Assembly: GCA_032622095.1 (NCBI GenBank)
Contig: CP136067.1
Span: 95,532,707-95,596,706 of the forward strand
Reading direction: 5' to 3'
Source: Siphonodentalium dalli
Taxonomy: Eukaryota > Mollusca > Scaphopoda > Gadilida > Siphonodentaliidae
Length of the DNA: 64,000 nucleotides
The position numbers and the translations under genes are program-made. The stretch's first letter is position 1. Every line of letters starts with the position of its first letter. Shown in pieces: positions 1 through 10,587 of this stretch. Below the pieces are notes generated by a model. It searched no databases. It had not been told where the DNA came from and worked only from the letters and a program-made list of their open reading frames with translations.

Positions 1-34
1 GTGTTTAACCCTTTACCCAACAGAACGGCCCTGT

Positions 35-103
35 GCCAATGCATTCTCTTATATATGCGAGTCGACCATAGGTCGCCTCGCATATATAAGAGAATGCATT
101 GGC
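35..103. repeat. 69-bp near-perfect palindrome, A1 left
   Basis: A 27-bp perfect outer stem (GCCAATGCATTC... paired with ...GAATGCATTGGC) is followed by one mismatched pair, a further 5-bp stem (CGACC/GGTCG) and a 3-nt loop. The sequence is identical to the palindrome at 8110-8178 and is the exact reverse complement of those at 182-250 and 8250-8318. It could extrude as a cruciform or, if transcribed, fold as a ~33-bp hairpin. Confidence 0.95.
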
Positions 104-181
104 TTAATACATTAAAAATTATAAAATTGTTAATGAATGTAAGAAAAAATGGTAAAAAGTGTTAAAAAAAGTTTTTTTTAG

Positions 182-250
182 GCCAATGCATTCTCTTATA
201 TATGCGAGGCGACCTATGGTCGACTCGCATATATAAGAGAATGCATTGGC
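182..250. repeat. 69-bp near-perfect palindrome, A1 right
   Basis: Exact reverse complement of the palindrome at 35-103. The two are separated by a 78-bp A/T-rich spacer containing a TTCTTACATTC-like stretch on the minus strand, so 35-250 is itself a large inverted repeat. Confidence 0.95.
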
Positions 251-403
251 ACAGGGCATAACTGTAACTATCACAATGTGGTCAATGAGCCGGTTCCAAT
301 GATATCCATATTTGTATGGTTTTATTGAGACAGACCCAAGATAATTTAGGCTGTTGCAGCTTTATTTGGCCGGTTTTGGCCGGTTTGTTGGGTAAAGGTT
401 TAA

Positions 404-2872
404 TAGCGAGTTTACGATTTCAAACCGGTAAGGGTACGGGTACGCGTACGGGTAGCTACCCGTACCGGTACACGTTTTGTGATCGCAAACTGTTTTACGG
501 TAGAATTTATCACATCGACTGGTAATGTATGGTGAGCCAACTGCAACAAAAAAATATTATAATATAGATAGATTGTTATTCGCATTCGCTTTATTGGCCG
601 ATCTTATACTTACCTTTATGGATTGTCGGAAAATTTTATTTCGATTAAATGGGCCTGATGATAATCAGTTGCTTTCATTAAGGACGAGGAGGCAGTTAGG
701 TGGGGTTGGTGCTTTTCTATCACTCATCTTTGTAACATTTTCAACAATTGGATTCTAGAAGTCATAAGCCGATCGAGTGTTGACTATTAATCGGTTGGAT
801 GATAGCTCAAATATACAATTACGTTATAGTTAAATTTTCCAACCAATATTCGGTGTAAAATGTATTGTTTTAGACCCATGTACTTTCAGTCAGACATAAG
901 ACCGAATTTGTCCCTTGTTTTAGTTGGGGAATATTTAGTCATATTAAGTAAATAATGATTTGAATGTTTCAACAGATCGAAGGGTCGGGGCAAGGGAATA
1001 TTTATCCCAAGAATGGGGATTTTTTCTGGATCTAAACCCGGAGGCAGGTTGAAAAGTTAAAATTGATAAAATTTGCTAAAATGTAGTCTGTTTGTTATAC
1101 GGATTGAATAAAGAGCGTTTACTTCGAAACACAGAAAACAGCTGAAACTCGCTCAGATTATGCTTAGATTTTGTAGAGTATGTATAGGTATTTCGTGTCT
1201 TTAGCGACCTATATTATCCCCACTACAATATACACCAGTATTGTGGTTCAAATGTGCCATGTATGTTCAGATGGTAGATATATTTTAAAATGAGAAATCA
1301 GTCCCGACCTACATACGATAAAGTAACTAAACGGTCGTATTCAAATGTGCAATACATGGATAAATCCACGATATATTGACGCCCTTGTACAAAGGGTTGA
1401 GACAGGAACGCGACAACAGGGGCATCTCACCCCAAACTTGGTCAAATGCTCGATATACCTGACACAACAGTTCTTGGAAATTTTACACCAACAGTAGGTT
1501 GAAATTGTTCTCGTAGTTTGATTTTCCAACAATTTATTAGTGGAGAATTTGTAGTTTTTAGACCAACATTTGCATTTTTCCTATTTTTGGTAAAACATTT
1601 GGACTGAAGTGGCTATCAGAAACTGTTGGAAATTGTCCAACTTTTGGGGTGTCAGGTCTCAAAATGTCCAACAAATGGAAAGCTTGATGCCAGTCTGGAT
1701 GCTAGGATTTAGCAAATTTCATGTTCGGATTTCAAATATTTCTCACACCGGGCCGAACCATGGTCGATCCGGTGAGTCAGAAAGTGATAATTAATTTAAG
1801 GAAAAACAAAACAAATATGGGTGAATTTGCATGACGTTAGACCACTAGATATTAGGGTTGTTCAGGCTCAGATCTACACCAGTTGGGAAAAATCAAAGAC
1901 CAACGGGGAAGAGGGTGCGTGCAAATGGAATAACGCGCAAAATTGTGAAATTTATATGGTTCAAGGGTGTAGTTAGAAGGTGGACACCCCTCCTAATGCG
2001 GAAACAATCTATAGCCACGTCCCTGTAATGGGTCGAGACTGCGTCTATAGCACCATCTACTCACTCTATTAACAACAATCTGTCTAATGCGGTGAACAAC
2101 GTTGTTAGTGAAAAGATCGGCCTTCCGTATTTATATAAGTGCTGGATGCCGCCTCTAGAATTTGAACATAAAACCTGGCTTAAAAAATGACAACTTTATC
2201 AATGATGTTTGCCCATGACATCTTGCAATAAATAGGTTAACGCATAGCTGACTAGAATTTCACGTAATTCATCAACCTTTGAGTGAGAAAATCGTAGTGA
2301 AAGGTTACCGGTAAACGGGTCACATCTACCCGTTCCAAATCGCCATCGCTTTATGAGCTGCATTGAAAGTACCCAAGTGACCGTGACGATATTCACCTAT
2401 TTAACCCGTACCCGTTCCTGTCGGACGGGTGTCGCAAACTCGCTAATATATAGAGCATGGTTTGCAGTTGACTACCCACTGGGCACTAAACCCAAAATGA
2501 CAAGACATACATGCTCTATAATTATTATATTTCACCGAACAATTCGAACTTGTAGCATGAATATTACATCACTACTGTATCCAACCAACACAAACTGCTG
2601 GAATTTTCAAGTTTTCAAAGAAATAAAGTAGACCTCGTTTTACTGAGAACAAATATCATTATCCATGCAAACACTTTTAACACTTATTGTCGCAGAAATG
2701 TCTTGCAATATAAAAGTAGTTTAAAAAGTCAAAACGTTAGTATTTAAGTTTTATATTGAATGCAATAAGCCCAGAAACTGTACCACAAGGTGATTTCCAC
2801 CGAATGTTGTCATGTCGCAAGTTTACGTCGTACCTCTGAAAAACGTTAAAAACGGTAACGATTAATTTCATT
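404..2872. other. Intergenic, no gene recognised
   Basis: AT-rich sequence with only short open frames and no splice-bounded coding block or known motif. A short alternation of GTACGGGTACG and TACCCGTACCGG near 430-470 forms a small inverted repeat. Around 1600-2060 a motif (GGCTATCAGAAACTGTTGG) recurs, diverged, near 19690, suggesting an old dispersed repeat. Confidence 0.6.
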
Positions 2873-3128
2873 TGGATACGACTTTGTAAATTGGTGTATA
2901 CATTTCCGTACATTGTATATATTTTCCAGACTTAGTAAATTGTTGGATACATCTCCGTACATTGTAGATATTACTGACATTTATTAGAAAGGTGGATACC
3001 ACTCCGTACATTGTATATATTGCCGACATTTACTAAATTGTGGATACCATTCCGTACATTGTATATATTGCCGACATTTTGTAAATTGGTGGATACAACT
3101 CCGTAAATTGTGTATGTTACCGAAATTT
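2873..3128. repeat. Minisatellite, ~62-bp unit x ~4
   Basis: Diverged tandem copies of a unit built on GGATAC...CTCCGTACATTGTATATAT...GACATTTA(C/G)TAAATT. The CCGTACATTGTA core occurs four times, with a fifth more diverged occurrence, at ~60-bp spacing. Confidence 0.8.
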
Positions 3129-5913
3129 AGTAAATTTTAGTATAATTATATTTGTTCGAGATTGTTGCCCCTGCTCATTCAGTTGTGCTTGCGATTATGC
3201 ATGGTATATAGTTTTCTCAATTTAGCTCAACATTATACCATATAGGAGACAGCTCTCGACCAACCAGAAGGCGAAATTTCTTGGTGGAGTGAAATATATC
3301 GTAACACACAGCTACTAAACATTGTCATATTAAAACACGTATAACAAGGTTTAATTTATATAAGTCCCCATCAAGTAACATATACATAAAACATGGTTCT
3401 TAACTTCACGAAAGGAAAAAATTTATAAGTCCAAAAAATGTGGCCAGGACAATATATCGTAATGCACATCGACTGAACCAATGTTAAAAATTGTCGTAAA
3501 ATAAATAAAGATAAAGATCTTAAAGACCCACGTGACAGATTGTACTCCACAATACACCACATACTATACGCTTTTGAATTTGGCCCGGTATCGAAATAGG
3601 TTGATAAATACTCTTACTACATTTCTACGGGCATAATATATGTCCTATATATAGAAGGACGTATTGAAGTCATAAAAAGTGCAACTTTGAACAAGGTGTT
3701 TGGATTCAAAACAAAAAACATCCACGTGCACAGCATGGAATAGAAAAGAGCGTTCCGTGTTAATCTATTCTGATATGGTAGAAAAAAGCGTTTGTTCCAC
3801 TTCTGTGCGAAAAATTAAAAACAACTTTTGGAGATTGTTTGGTTGAATATATTAAGGGAAATTAATAAGACTTTGCTCACACACTGGAGTTATAATTTAA
3901 AAGATAGGAAATTGTATGGCCAATAAGACTCATTTGGGTAATATGTTTGGTGTAATGGCACATTTTGCGAATTTATGAGGGATAGGGCTGTTGTTGTCGT
4001 GTTTTGTCAAATGATGGTACATTTTGGTATCCCCCAGAGACCTGTGGTCACATCGTCTCGATAATGGACATTGTCTTGTCCGACCACTTATTGCGCGGGT
4101 CTCCGATAGTGTTGTTATGGGGCATGGTGTAACCCTTACGTTAGCTGTTTTAATACTATGAGTTAACTTTAAAGAAGCCCCTTCATATTGTGCAACTTAT
4201 TTGGTCAAACATTTCCGAACAACAAGTGAATAAATCTTGATGATTAATTTCAATCAATGTTACACTCGATATTCGCAGTTAATGTGTAGGCAACACAGAC
4301 ACACTCTTTGAAATATCAATTTGTATTGTTTTGTTGGTTGCCGACAAAGGTTCAAAATTCAAAAGATGCTGCAAAAAGATGATTGGACATCTTTATATTT
4401 AAGTCAAATAGACACAATTTAAAAATAATTATTTAATACATAGGAGGATTTTGATTATTATAATGGTATGAAATTTCTAATCCACTCGTGTGGTATATCT
4501 ACATATGAAATTGATAAGAGTTGATCATTTCAGGTTCGATTGGGAGTTGAAGTTGGGACTACTTATTTGGGCACACCCTAGCTGCCAACTTCAACCGCTT
4601 TCCACAGCAAATAAGCATACGATGTGGGGCGGAATATCAGAAATGGGTGGACAATTCTACTAAATATAACGAGAAAACATGCAGGGCGGAATAACAGTAC
4701 TGGGTGGTAACGTCCAACACGGAAGCAAGTCAGTTTGTTACACTATACCACCAATCATATTATATTTAGCCAACTACAATGCTCCACCACATTGAGTGTA
4801 TATTATCTCAACTTGAAAAAATATACATGGGCCATATATGTCGAAAATTAGAACATTTCAGAGTAAGCAACACTGTAAAGTTGCTTGAAATGCAATGGGA
4901 TCGGATTCAGAACACGTTATGTTGTCATAGAAGTTCTTTGCCTGACGCGAACGATGGCTCGTACACATTTGGTATATCCCTGCAGTATAGCTAGCACGAA
5001 AATCCCAATTTTAAATTAACATATTGTCCCAAATGAGCACATTAAATTGTGGCGAAATTTCCAAAAAATAATAAGCATGCGGGTATGCTTATCTTGGATT
5101 ACAAGAGTACGTATACATTCACACACTGGTAAGTTTGTCAGGTATTTCGTCATAGGATTCCAGAATATGATCGGTGACAACATGCGAATGAAATTCATCT
5201 TTACCAAAGTTAACGACATAAGGAGTAAACTTTCTGTAGTTCCAAATAATTATAATATACCATTGACATTCAAATATCTGTATGGTTGTTGATTTTTGCG
5301 AGGACGGCGCCTGATAATGTCGATAGCATAGCTACTAGTGTAATTACATAGTGTTGACTTGTTACGTAGTTATCTTGTATAGATGCATTTTAAGCATTTT
5401 AACGTTTGTTTTCCGGCACGATAGACACCTTTCTCATAATGAACGAGAACATACATGTATTATTATTACGAATAGGGTACTACGTCACTAGCATTTGGGT
5501 TCTTTCAATTCGTTGTCATTTTTTCCTATCCGTTGTTACGATTACGATTACGACTACAAATAGCTACTTGTAATAATTATCTGTTGTCGTTCTTTATGCG
5601 AAAGGTGTATAGTATAGTTTATTTTGTCGAAATTCCTGCACATATGCGAGTGTGTGGGTGCGGCCTAAGTCGCCAACAAACCTCCATATTTTGGTCTTCG
5701 TCCTCTTTACGGAGCTTCACCTTGAATACACTTGACAAGCAGCTATGTGCCTGAAATGGATGACATACAGCTGGGTGTCTTGAAATGTTTTTTTTTAACA
5801 ACTGTGTGTATAGGAATGGAAATAAATGAATAAAAATAAATACAGCTAAGATGTATATAATGCAACATACCTGTTTCAAATTACTGTAATATTATACCAC
5901 ATGTATCAAAAAC
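3129..5913. other. Intergenic, no gene recognised
   Basis: No convincing ORF. A small duplicated phrase (GGGCGGAATA(T/A)CAG..(A/T)..TGGGTGG) is seen at ~4626-4650 and ~4684-4710. The rest is unassigned AT-rich sequence. Confidence 0.5.
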
Positions 5914-5986
5914 AAAAAATTACCCCACCCCAATAATACTTAATCATATAGGATTACTGAGCATTATTGGGGTGGGGTAATTTTTT
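5914..5986. repeat. Hairpin, 24-bp arms
   Basis: AAAAAATTACCCCACCCC... at 5914-5938 pairs with the reverse complement at 5963-5986, leaving a ~24-nt loop. It may be a very short MITE remnant. No target duplication was seen. Confidence 0.85.
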
Positions 5987-6456
5987 GTTATGGGGACCTG
6001 TGCATTAGACTCTATGGCATTCGATTTTCAATTTATTAATCACAAAAACAAAAACAAAATACTAAAAACGATCAATCCGTTTTAATCCCATTCCAACTAC
6101 CTCGAAACCGTTCTACTTTTCAGCTAACTCCTATAGCTCCTACACTCGGTCGCATCTAGCTAGGGGGGCTTCTCTGTTGACCCCTCTCCACCAGCACCAT
6201 ATTATAGCGCGCCCCTAATTACCTGCCTTCTCTAAACAATAACATGGTGTTCATCAACTCTTGAAATAAATTAACATATCGAGGGTGGTGGAAAAGATCA
6301 TTTGATCCTTTCGAACACATCAGGCGATGTGTGCCAACCCTCGTAAAACTTTATCACATACAACCATGTTATAACATGACGGGAGCTGCGCTGACGCAAC
6401 ACTAAAGACACTTTTTTAATTGGGTTGGTTTGGGGTAGCTAGCCCCGGGATTGTCG

Positions 6457-6476
6457 AAAGGGCCGAAGGGCCCTTT
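6457..6476 (-). other. GC-rich stem-loop near the retroposon 3' end
   Basis: AAAGGGCC at 6457-6464 pairs with GGCCCTTT at 6469-6476 around a 4-nt loop, downstream of the AATAAA signal on the minus strand. A second small stem (GGGG...CCCC around GCTAGC) follows. Such 3' stems are recognition elements in some LINE/SINE partners; that role here is inference. Confidence 0.5.
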
Positions 6477-6547
6477 CCTTAATCCCTCATGTTTTTGCTT
6501 TTATTAGAAATACGAGGGGGGAAAAGGATAGCATTTTTCTGTTTGGA

Positions 6548-7059
6548 TTAGGGTTTTTTTTTTCTCTTCTTCTTAGAGTTAGGCTTTTCTGTCGAAGATT
6601 GTGGAGATTTCAGTTGTTGTTGTTGTTGGTGTTGTTGGATGATATCTGCAATTCTTTGTTCTTGTTCTTTTTGAATTCTTTCTAGTTCTCTTTTTTGCTT
6701 TTGATCTTCTCTCAGGCGTTCTTCATCTTTTTCTCTCCATTTCTTATCTTGTTCTTCTTTCCAATCTTCGAAAAGGTTGTTGTTGGTGCTGGTGGAGCTG
6801 GGGGACACCGGAATGTGTTGGTAATCCGGTGTCCGAGGTGTAAAGCTGTCCAGTTCCACGTCGAAGCTGGCGGCAGGAACATCTGGGTGGTATCCACGTC
6901 CCTGTCTCCGCAAGCTTCGACGACGACAGCAGGGACCTCCGGCAGATCCACGGAATCCCTGCTAGCTGGTATTATGTCGTCAGTCTCCATGCAGGTCGGG
7001 TCGTCTGGGCGTCTCTCAGACAACTCCGGCCTGCCGGCTATGACTCTGGATGGCTGAGC
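6548..7059 (-). pseudogene. Broken coiled-coil ORF inside the retroposon
   Basis: The minus strand shows an acidic, proline-containing N-terminal part (with ETDDIIPASRDSVDLPEV) in one frame down to about 6915. A second frame takes over after that, down to the stop at 6548-6550. A single frameshift near 6905-6915 would explain the switch. The second part has a Ser/Thr/Asn-rich linker, a strongly charged heptad-like helix (EDWKEEQDKKWREKDEERL and onwards), a polyglutamine run and a lysine-rich basic tail resembling a nuclear localisation signal. There is no ATG at the 5' edge, consistent with truncation. The charged helix and basic tail recall C-terminal regions of Myb/SANT-like proteins, but this is a weak resemblance, not an assignment. 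Confidence 0.55.
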
Positions 7060-7074
7060 CACTAAAGACACTGC

Positions 7075-7143
7075 GCCAATGCATTCTCTTAAATATGCGA
7101 GTCGACCATATATCGCCTGGCATTTATAAGAGAACGCATTGGT
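7075..7143. repeat. Diverged 69-bp palindrome, family B left
   Basis: Same length and layout as the palindromes at 35-103 and 8110-8178, but with several substitutions (for example TTAAATATGCG and GGCATTTATAAG) that break the stem at matching positions. Confidence 0.85.
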
Positions 7144-7495
7144 CCAACAATTTGTTTTATCATTTTTTATAAATCTTTCTTACATTCTTTAACAATTTTT
7201 TATAATTTTTTAATTTTTGCTTACATTCTATGCCAATTTTTCTTATATTCTTTAACAATTTTAGAATTTTTTAGAATTTTTTCTTACATTCTATAACAAT
7301 TTTTATCATTTTTTAGAATTTTTTCTTACATTCTTTAACAATTTTATCATTTTTTTATCATTATTTCTTACATTCTTTAACAATTTTTTAGAATTTTTAT
7401 CATTATTTCTTACATTCTCGGACAATGTTTTATAATTGTTTTAATATTTTCTTACATTCTTTAACAATTATAAAAAATAATATTAAATTTGTTAG
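7144..7495. repeat. A/T-rich array of TTCTTACATTCTTTAACAAT units
   Basis: About nine irregular copies of a ~35-45-bp unit containing TTCTTACATTCT(T/A)(T/A)AACAATTTT. The same phrase occurs once in the spacer of the A-family MITEs, so this is an in-place expansion of the spacer between the two palindromes. Confidence 0.8.
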
Positions 7496-7564
7496 GCCAA
7501 TGTATTCTCTTATATATGCTAGGCGACATATGGGAGACTCGCATATATAAGATAATGCAATGGC
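7496..7564. repeat. Diverged 69-bp palindrome, family B right
   Basis: Counterpart of the palindrome at 7075-7143 in reverse orientation. It carries its own substitutions (ATGTATTC, GATAATGCAATGGC) relative to the intact copies. Confidence 0.85.
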
Positions 7565-7615
7565 ACAGGGTTTTCGAAAACATTCAGGAAGCTCCCATGA
7601 TTCCACGCTCTGTTG

Positions 7616-7639
7616 CCCCCCCCCCCCCCCCCCCCCCCC
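7616..7639. repeat. Poly-C run of 24
   Basis: An uninterrupted homopolymer next to the end of the decayed MITE. Its length may be unreliable for sequencing reasons. Confidence 0.95.
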
Positions 7640-7670
7640 ACTTGCATGGCACATAATTTATCGTTTTTGT

Positions 7671-7929
7671 TGTGACAAAGTTACCCAGATTCCTAAAATT
7701 GTGGTAAAGTTATCCCCATGAACCCCTGCCCCCTGCACTGCCCCTATACGCCATCCATATATACGCACCTGCTTTAATTTACGTTAATAGTACCGGTACT
7801 ATACTGTATAGCAGGTGCGTATATAGGGACGGTTCATAGGGGCAGTGCAAGGTGGGGACAGTGGAGCGCGTTACAAGTCCCTGTGCTCCAGTTATAAAAT
7901 GGTAAATGAGTATGATCACTTGGCAAAAC
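7671..7929 (+). repeat. Dispersed hairpin repeat R, copy 1
   Basis: Runs from TGTGACAAAGTTACCCAGAT to GATCACTTGGCAAAAC and is repeated in the same orientation at 8876-9129. Its centre is an inverted repeat: CCCCTATACGCCATCC... pairs with ...GTATATAGGGACGGTTCATAGGGGC around a short AT core containing GTACCGGTAC. No coding capacity. Confidence 0.85.
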
Positions 7930-8109
7930 TGAGTAGTAAATTTTCCTCAATCACTTTTAACCCTTTACCCAACAAAACGGCCAAAACCGGCCAAATAAAG
8001 CTTCAACAGCCTAAAATATCTTCGGTCTGTCTAAATAGAACCATACAAATATGGATATCATTGGAACCGGCTCCTTGACCACATTGTGATAGTTACAGTT
8101 ATGCCCTGT

Positions 8110-8178
8110 GCCAATGCATTCTCTTATATATGCGAGTCGACCATAGGTCGCCTCGCATATATAAGAGAATGCATTGGC
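8110..8178. repeat. 69-bp near-perfect palindrome, A2 left
   Basis: Identical to the palindrome at 35-103. Confidence 0.95.
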
Positions 8179-8249
8179 CTAAATAAAATCTTTTTTTTAA
8201 CACTTTTTTCTTACATTCTTTAACAATTTTATAATTTTTAATGTGTTAA

Positions 8250-8318
8250 GCCAATGCATTCTCTTATATATGCGAGGCGACCTATGGTCGACTCGCATAT
8301 ATAAGAGAATGCATTGGC
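8250..8318. repeat. 69-bp near-perfect palindrome, A2 right
   Basis: Identical to the palindrome at 182-250. Confidence 0.95.
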
Positions 8319-8348
8319 ACAGGGCCCTTCTGTTGGGTAAAGGGTTAA

Positions 8349-8875
8349 ATCAAAAGTTTAATAAACCGTTCAATAGCCACAGTAGCATTAATAGCTATCT
8401 GACAATGCCAGGTTTAACATTAAATGTATATATTAGACAGGGTAACAAGCATTATCAGAGGACTTTTTTTCGTATGTATTATTTATCTGAGCTGAAAATT
8501 GATGCAATTGAGGGTATTTAAGTTGTGCACAAATATTTACTCAGAAGCCAAATTAAAAACTATTATTCAATAATTCCCCAAATAACTCAAATTGACACAT
8601 GTCTGCCATCAAGACATTACTCAAATATTGGCTTGTAACATACTGGTATATCAAGCCACATTGGCCTGATATACGCCATCCATATATATACGCGCCTGCT
8701 TTACTTATGGCATATTGGGGCAGTGCAAATGTGGAACAGCATAGCACGTTCTACAGGCACCTAGCACACATCGGCTTATAACGTGCTCCACTGGTGGACC
8801 ACTACCCCCAACCTGCCCCCACCCTACTGTACACGCAGCTGTATTAGTCACACATATAGGTTTATTGTGACAAAG
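8349..8875. other. Intergenic with a partial R repeat
   Basis: From about 8670 to 8800 it contains rearranged pieces of repeat R (TATACGCCATCCATATATATACG, split by substitutions, and GGGGCAGTGCAAATGTGGA). No gene recognised. Confidence 0.55.
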
Positions 8876-9129
8876 TTACCCAGATTCATAAAATTGTGGA
8901 AAAGTCATACCCAGAAACATTTAACGCACTCCCCTGGCCCCTGCACCACCCCTATACGCCATCCCTATATACGCGCCTGCTTTAATTTACGTTAATAGTA
9001 GTATATTGTAGCAGGCGCGTATGTAGGACGGTGCATAGGGGCAGTGCAAGGTGGGGACAGTGAAGTGCGTTACAAGTCCATGTGCTCCAGTAGTAATATG
9101 TTAAATGAGTAAGATCACTTGGCAAAACC
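8876..9129 (+). repeat. Dispersed hairpin repeat R, copy 2
   Basis: Matches 7671-7929 from end to end with scattered substitutions. It keeps the central hairpin (CGCCATCCCTATATACGCGCC versus GGCGCGTATGTAGGACGG, each with small differences). A further fragment lies at about 10217-10290. Confidence 0.85.
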
Positions 9130-9918
9130 ACAGGGGCCTGTAACACGTTCCGCTGCCCGCCCCCTATACGCCAAATATTAACTTGGGTAAGTTTAATATC
9201 ATACCTTTGACAAACCTGGGTCCTGGGTAACTTTATCACAATTTTGCAACAAATAATGGTGTGCAAAGTTGTGGTTGGAATGTCATTTTTGTCGATAATT
9301 GCACGAAATAGCAGTAGTGCTCGTTAGTGATACAGTTTTTTCTCTCTGTGTTTCTATCCAATATATTTCTTTCAAAGTTCACTTTTCCCACAACCAGCCT
9401 GTCCTAAGATTACAACATTGTGTCCTTCGCGAATAAGTGTGAATAATTTAATTCTTTCTCTTTCCATTGTCGAATAAATGACAATTTAATAAATAGCGCA
9501 ATTGAATAAATAAATATATAGATAAATTGATTGATTGCAAGGAAATAAATATCGCATTTGTATAAATAAATAAATACCAATTGAACAAATATATTTTACA
9601 CAATTCTCTATTTCATGGGCAGCGGCATGTTGTTTTGTTGACAAATGAGCGCGAGCCAAACAAAGGCCAATCAGCGCTCAGTATTATAATCGAGGTCATG
9701 CAGGTCGTAATGAATATTAAAATGAGGAGCTGTGTGAATGCGTAAAAAATGAAATAAAAATCAGAATTATCGACAGATTTCGCCTCTATAAAAAATGTTA
9801 CTGACGACGTCTTGATTTGTATGAGTAAATAAATTATTAGCCGGCAAGAAATCACTGAGCGCTAGATGTTTAGTTAATCGTTTGACCGATTTTTAATCAT
9901 AATAAGCTGTATGGCACT
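9130..9918. other. Intergenic, no gene recognised
   Basis: AT-rich, with short runs of AATAAATA around 9480-9590. No coding block supported. Confidence 0.5.
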
Positions 9919-10566
9919 ATGGGGGTAAATTTAGGGGAACATATCGGCCATTGCTGCTTGAGCAGGATAAATCCGGGATTTTACGCTCTCCGGAGACAAT
10001 ATTCGGTGGTAAAAAAATTTATCAAATGCTATGGATATGAATGGGTAATGAATGGGGAGCTTGTCGTATTGACTGAACGAGGAATCCTTGGCCGACACAC
10101 CCGTGGCTATATCGATACCATTACTCGGATAAATGGGCTAAATTTGTCCGATTCCCGAGCGATGGTAAAACGGGAATTATCTCAAGTTGTCCTTAATGTA
10201 ATACCATTAACCATGAAGCAGGTGCGTATATAGAAGCGGCGTATATGTGCAGTGCAAAGGGGACGGGCAGCGGGGCGATTACAGGCCCCTGTGGAGGCAA
10301 TCTCTATATTCACCACGGTGCGTGCAGGGATCATTGGCCATACACGAAACATTCTATATTCGGACAGTATAGTGTTGACAGAAAAGAGTGTTCGACAATG
10401 TTTGATACGTAAATATACCCAATATGTCGGCACTTTAATTATCCGCAATAATGGTATATCTTCAAATAATATCGACTGCAACATCCAAGCGATCATTCTA
10501 GCTGCCGCCAGAAATTCTTTGATAATGACAAGGGATGGAAAGTGGAACAAAACAACAAACTGCTGA
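9919..10566 (+). pseudogene. Unassigned ORF pair in one frame, split by an R-repeat fragment
   Basis: An ATG-initiated frame (105 codons including the stop, 9919-10233) ends at a TAG lying in a fragment of repeat R (about 10217-10290). The same frame reopens and runs to 10566 for another ~105 codons. The first half contains INPGFYALRRQYSVVKKFIK and the second GIIGHTRNILYSDSIVLTEK. Amino-acid content is balanced, which is unusual for this window. One reading is a ~200-residue coding block interrupted by the repeat. I recognise no family, and the antisense strand is also open here (10182-10550), so chance is possible. Confidence 0.25.
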
Positions 10567-10587
10567 ACAGAATGTGTAACTGCTTGG

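Larger units (their letters stand above)
9..399 (+). mobile_element. piggyBac-like MITE, copy A1
   Basis: A 391-bp non-autonomous element bounded by TTAA at 5-8 and 400-403. Its ends are inverted: CCCTTTACCCAACA on the left, and the complement of ACCTTTACCCAACA on the right. TTAA target duplication with CC-initial ends is the hallmark of the piggyBac superfamily. It contains two 69-bp palindromes (35-103, 182-250), an A/T-rich spacer, and a right half with GGCCGGTTTTGGCCGG next to the right end. It encodes no protein, so it would depend on a transposase elsewhere. A second copy lies inverted at 7961-8344. The superfamily call is inference from ends and target site. Confidence 0.85.
6413..7059 (-). 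mobile_element. 647-bp retroposed insertion with 13-bp target duplications
   Basis: CACTAAAGACACT occurs exactly at both borders (6400-6412 and 7060-7072), and removing one copy plus the insert rejoins the host MITE. On the minus strand the insert holds a reading frame, an AATAAA signal, two GC-rich hairpins and a terminal AATTAAAAA tail against the target duplication. This architecture fits target-primed reverse transcription: a 5'-truncated LINE end, or a processed transcript copied by LINE machinery. No reverse transcriptase sequence remains, so its parent is unknown. Confidence 0.75.
6376..7605 (-). mobile_element. Decayed TTAA-family MITE (family B), inverted, expanded and interrupted
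   Basis: Its left side (GGGAGCTGCGCTGACGC..., then GCGCCAATGC) matches the right end of the elements at 57191-57463 and 63149-63414 read in reverse. Its right side (CACAGGGTTTTCGAAAAC.., AGGAAGCTCC) matches their left end in reverse. The two internal palindromes at 7075-7143 and 7496-7564 are diverged versions of the 69-bp palindrome. The spacer is expanded and a retroposon is inserted at 6413-7059. The outermost TTAA sites are not preserved, so the limits are approximate. Confidence 0.6.
7961..8344 (-). mobile_element. piggyBac-like MITE, copy A2, inverted
   Basis: A 384-bp element between TTAA at 7957-7960 and 8345-8348, in reverse orientation to the copy at 9-399. The ends are CCCTTTACCCAACA on the left and its complement (TGTTGGGTAAAGGG) on the right. 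Compared with A1, roughly 8 substitutions fall in the ~149 bp outside the palindromes on one side, and more in the spacer. All 138 palindrome bases are identical. It encodes no protein. Confidence 0.85.

Noticed and set aside
4532-4545. GGTTCGATTGGGA resembling a tRNA box B
   Set aside because: No box A at suitable distance and no cloverleaf; not a tRNA gene.
6695-7057. Plus-strand ORF opposite the retroposon frame
   Set aside because: The minus strand shows the coherent charged-helix protein and correct 3' signals; the plus frame is its shadow.
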